From assembly GCA_045650565.1 (NCBI GenBank), contig JAZRRG010000026.1:1-7775 (forward strand): a stretch of DNA of 7,775 nt, given 5' to 3'. Numbering within the stretch: the first letter of the stretch is position 1; every line of letters starts with the position of its first letter. Shown here in pieces: positions 6,676 to 7,775 of this stretch. The notes under the pieces are model-generated. The model did not search any database and was not told the DNA's origin. It was given only the letters and a program-made list of their open reading frames with translations. The translations under genes were made by a program, and so were the position numbers. This stretch comes from SIG565 sp045650565. GTDB lineage: Bacteria > Bacillota > Clostridia > Oscillospirales > Acutalibacteraceae.

Positions 6676-6711
6676 GAAATTTTACAGGTTTCCCCATAAA
6701 CAAATAGGTGT
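6650..6711 (-). ncRNA. Candidate 62-base small RNA or attenuated leader
   Basis: A near-consensus minus-strand promoter (6718-6746) predicts a start at about 6711. A hairpin followed by seven U's ends at about 6650, so a discrete RNA of about 62 bases is expected. No ribosome binding site or convincing reading frame lies inside. The 5' end ACACC (6711-6707) is complementary to GGTGT (6663-6659) inside the terminator hairpin, so an alternative fold that breaks the terminator is possible. spoIIM lies 143 bases further on the same strand, so the element could be either a free-standing small RNA or a leader with conditional termination. I do not recognise the family. Confidence 0.5.
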
Positions 6712-6717
6712 AATATA

Positions 6718-6746
6718 GTTATACACGAAAATGATGATTATGTCAA
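6718..6746 (-). promoter_or_regulatory. Near-consensus promoter on the minus strand
   Basis: TTGACA (6741-6746) matches the -35 consensus perfectly. After exactly 17 bases comes TATAAC (6718-6723), five of six for -10. It is the best-scoring promoter I see in the window, yet it faces no nearby gene. It drives the candidate RNA ending at about 6650. Confidence 0.75.
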
Positions 6747-6794
6747 CCATAATTTTTACTAAAAAATATATTATGTAAACTTATTATGTAAACC
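6737..6794 (+). repeat. Three direct repeats ATTATGTMAACY
   Basis: ATTATGTCAACC (6737-6748), ATTATGTAAACT (6770-6781) and ATTATGTAAACC (6783-6794) share a 12-base unit with one or two differences. The last two are tandem with a 13-base period (TATTATGTAAAC plus T or C). The first copy contains the -35 box of the minus-strand promoter. A looser fourth copy, ATTATGTTACCT, is at 6619-6630. They could be operator sites or recombinase half-sites. Confidence 0.65.
6754..6781 (+). other. dif-like XerCD recombination site candidate
   Basis: Compared with the Bacillus subtilis dif as I recall it, this 28-mer matches at 23 positions. The XerD-side arm TTATGTAAACT (6771-6781) is identical, and the identity extends five bases into the central region. 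The XerC-side arm (6754-6764) matches at seven of eleven positions. It lies about 900 bases upstream of the XerD-family gene. AT-richness and the neighbouring duplicate of the right arm leave room for chance or for an operator function. Confidence 0.45.
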
Positions 6795-6867
6795 ACACTA
6801 TATGTAGTTATTCGCAGTGCTTTAAAAACAACCGGTAGCGGTTTTATTAAAAAAAATTTTGAAAAAT

Positions 6868-6896
6868 TTGATTTTAATTTCTTTATATGATATAAT
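6868..6896 (+). promoter_or_regulatory. Promoter of fabG
   Basis: TTGATT (6868-6873), 17 bases, then TATAAT (6891-6896) preceded by TG at 6888-6889, forming an extended -10. Transcription should start near 6903, leaving about 25 bases before the fabG ATG. I see no FapR- or FabT-type palindrome over it. Confidence 0.8.
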
Positions 6897-6927
6897 TAAC
6901 AGGAATTCATACATGGGGGAATTTTTT

Positions 6928-7668
6928 ATGAATAATAAAAAAACAGTTATTATTACCGGTGCATCAAAAGGCATAGGCGCAGACATTGCAATTCACTTTG
7001 CCGAAAAGGGATATAATGTTGTAATAAACTACAACTCTTCTGCTCCCTCCGCCCTACTCTTGCAACGCTCGTTAGCCGAACACGGTTATCCCGTAATGCC
7101 TCACAAAGCCAATGTAACCAACAAGCTTGAGGTTGAGCTTATGATAAAAGAGGCAATCTATCATTTTGGTTCGGTTGATGTCCTTGTAAACAATGCTGGT
7201 ATTGCCCACGAGGGTCTGCTAACCGAAACGGAGGATTATGATATTGATAATGTGTTGGATGTTAACCTTAAAGGAGTTATCAACTGCTGCAAAGCAATTT
7301 TGCCACACATGATTGAAAATAAGTCAGGAAAAATAATTAACATTTCTTCGGTTTGGGGCGTAACGGGCGCTGCATGTGAATCAATTTATTCAGCAAGTAA
7401 GGCGGGTGTTATCGGGCTCACAAAGGCACTTGCTAAAGAGGTAGGCCCCAGCAACATAACAGTTAACTGTATCGCCCCCGGAATGATTGACACACAAATG
7501 AACGCTTCCCTTAGCGTTGATGAGGTTAACGAATTTACCGCAAAGCTGCCAATTTCAAGAATCGGCACTACAACCGAAATTGCCGAAACCGTTTTATTCC
7601 TGGCCTCCGATGCGGCAAATTACATAACCGGTCAAACCATTGCGGTCGATGGCGGGCTTACAATTTAA
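6928..7668 (+). CDS. fabG: 3-oxoacyl-[acyl-carrier-protein] reductase FabG (SDR family)
   Basis: This NAD(P)H-dependent short-chain dehydrogenase/reductase most likely reduces 3-oxoacyl-ACP in fatty-acid elongation. At 246 residues it matches FabG length. The Rossmann nucleotide motif TGASKGIG is at 10-17 and NNAG at 88-91. The catalytic set Asn113, Ser141 (NISSVWG), Tyr154 and Lys158 (YSASK) keeps the E. coli FabG spacing. TGQTIAVDGG closes the C-terminus. The frame extends upstream to a TTG at 6859, but ATG at 6928 is the start: GGGGGA lies seven bases before it and the TATAAT box at 6891-6896 is inside the longer frame. It stands alone rather than in a fab cluster, so reduction of another carbonyl substrate cannot be excluded. 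Confidence 0.88.
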   Translation: MNNKKTVIITGASKGIGADIAIHFAEKGYNVVINYNSSAPSALLLQRSLAEHGYPVMPHKANVTNKLEVELMIKEAIYHFGSVDVLVNNAGIAHEGLLTETEDYDIDNVLDVNLKGVINCCKAILPHMIENKSGKIINISSVWGVTGAACESIYSASKAGVIGLTKALAKEVGPSNITVNCIAPGMIDTQMNASLSVDEVNEFTAKLPISRIGTTTEIAETVLFLASDAANYITGQTIAVDGGLTI

Positions 7669-7674
7669 AAAAGC

Positions 7675-7710
7675 AAACAAAAAACGGACTTTTCAGTCCG
7701 TTTTTTGTTT
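7675..7710. terminator. Bidirectional terminator between fabG and mutS2
   Basis: A perfect 16-bp inverted repeat (7675-7690 with 7695-7710) closes a four-base TTTC loop. The GC core CGGACT/AGTCCG is flanked by A and T runs, so it works as a Rho-independent terminator in both directions. It starts six bases after the fabG stop and ends next to the stop of the convergent gene. Confidence 0.93.
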
Positions 7711-7711
7711 T

Positions 7712-7775
7712 TTAGCGGTTAATTTCAGCAACGGTGACCCCATTTTCACCCTCGCCAAACAATCCGATTCTAAAG
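7712..7775 (-). CDS. mutS2: MutS2-like protein, C-terminal end (Smr domain)
   Basis: Only the last 20 codons and the TAA stop are in the window: FRIGLFGEGENGVTVAEINR. The pattern yRxGxxGEGxxGVTvvel is the final strand of the Smr nuclease domain that ends MutS2, a protein linked to recombination control and, in Bacillus, rescue of collided ribosomes. A stand-alone Smr protein would look the same here, so the name rests on the typical MutS2 ending. The gene is complete at its 3' end and shares the perfect terminator with fabG. Confidence 0.72.
   Translation of the reverse strand, partial: FRIGLFGEGENGVTVAEINR

Noticed and set aside
6629..6697. 22-codon minus-strand frame across the candidate small RNA
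   Set aside because: No ribosome binding site, runs through the terminator, and has an unremarkable sequence.
6830..6843. Small dyad AACCG-GTAG-CGGTT upstream of the fabG promoter
   Set aside because: Only five bp and 25 bases upstream of the -35; could be an operator, but nothing else supports it.

Overview
The window looks like the end of an assembled contig from an AT-rich, spore-forming Firmicute, probably a gut-type clostridial lineage. The evidence is AGGAGG-type ribosome binding sites, spoIIM beside a Xer recombinase, a ruvCA pair, a lipoprotein PotD and a MutS2-type tail. The first 29 bases appear not to be genomic: on the minus strand they read as the MGI/BGISEQ read-2 sequencing adapter.

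Layout. Bases 30-728 (minus) hold the Holliday-junction genes ruvC then ruvA; ruvA runs into the adapter and is lost. Bases 729-1071 are a divergent control region: an extended -10 promoter for ruvC, and a promoter for the pot operon whose leader can fold into a multi-helix RNA that buries the potA ribosome binding site. Bases 1072-4926 (plus) hold potABCD, a complete polyamine ABC importer with a 4-base stop/start overlap at every junction. A perfect 14-bp hairpin terminates it, shared with the convergent gene.

Bases 4966-6506 (minus) hold spoIIM followed by a XerD-family tyrosine recombinase, probably one operon behind a sigma-E-like sporulation promoter. The recombinase has lysine in place of the first catalytic arginine. 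The 420-base gap 6507-6927 is unusually busy. It has a near-consensus minus-strand promoter followed about 60 bases later by a hairpin plus seven U's (a candidate small RNA or attenuated leader), three direct repeats, and a 28-bp element resembling a Firmicute dif site. A strong plus-strand promoter follows for fabG (6928-7668), an SDR-family 3-oxoacyl-ACP reductase. A perfect 16-bp inverted repeat then separates fabG from the convergent last 20 codons of a MutS2-like gene.

Functions are mostly housekeeping: recombination repair, polyamine uptake, sporulation engulfment, chromosome resolution and fatty-acid synthesis. The novelty lies in the non-coding parts (the pot leader RNA, the 6650-6794 element) and in the altered recombinase active site. 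No new multi-gene system is visible.
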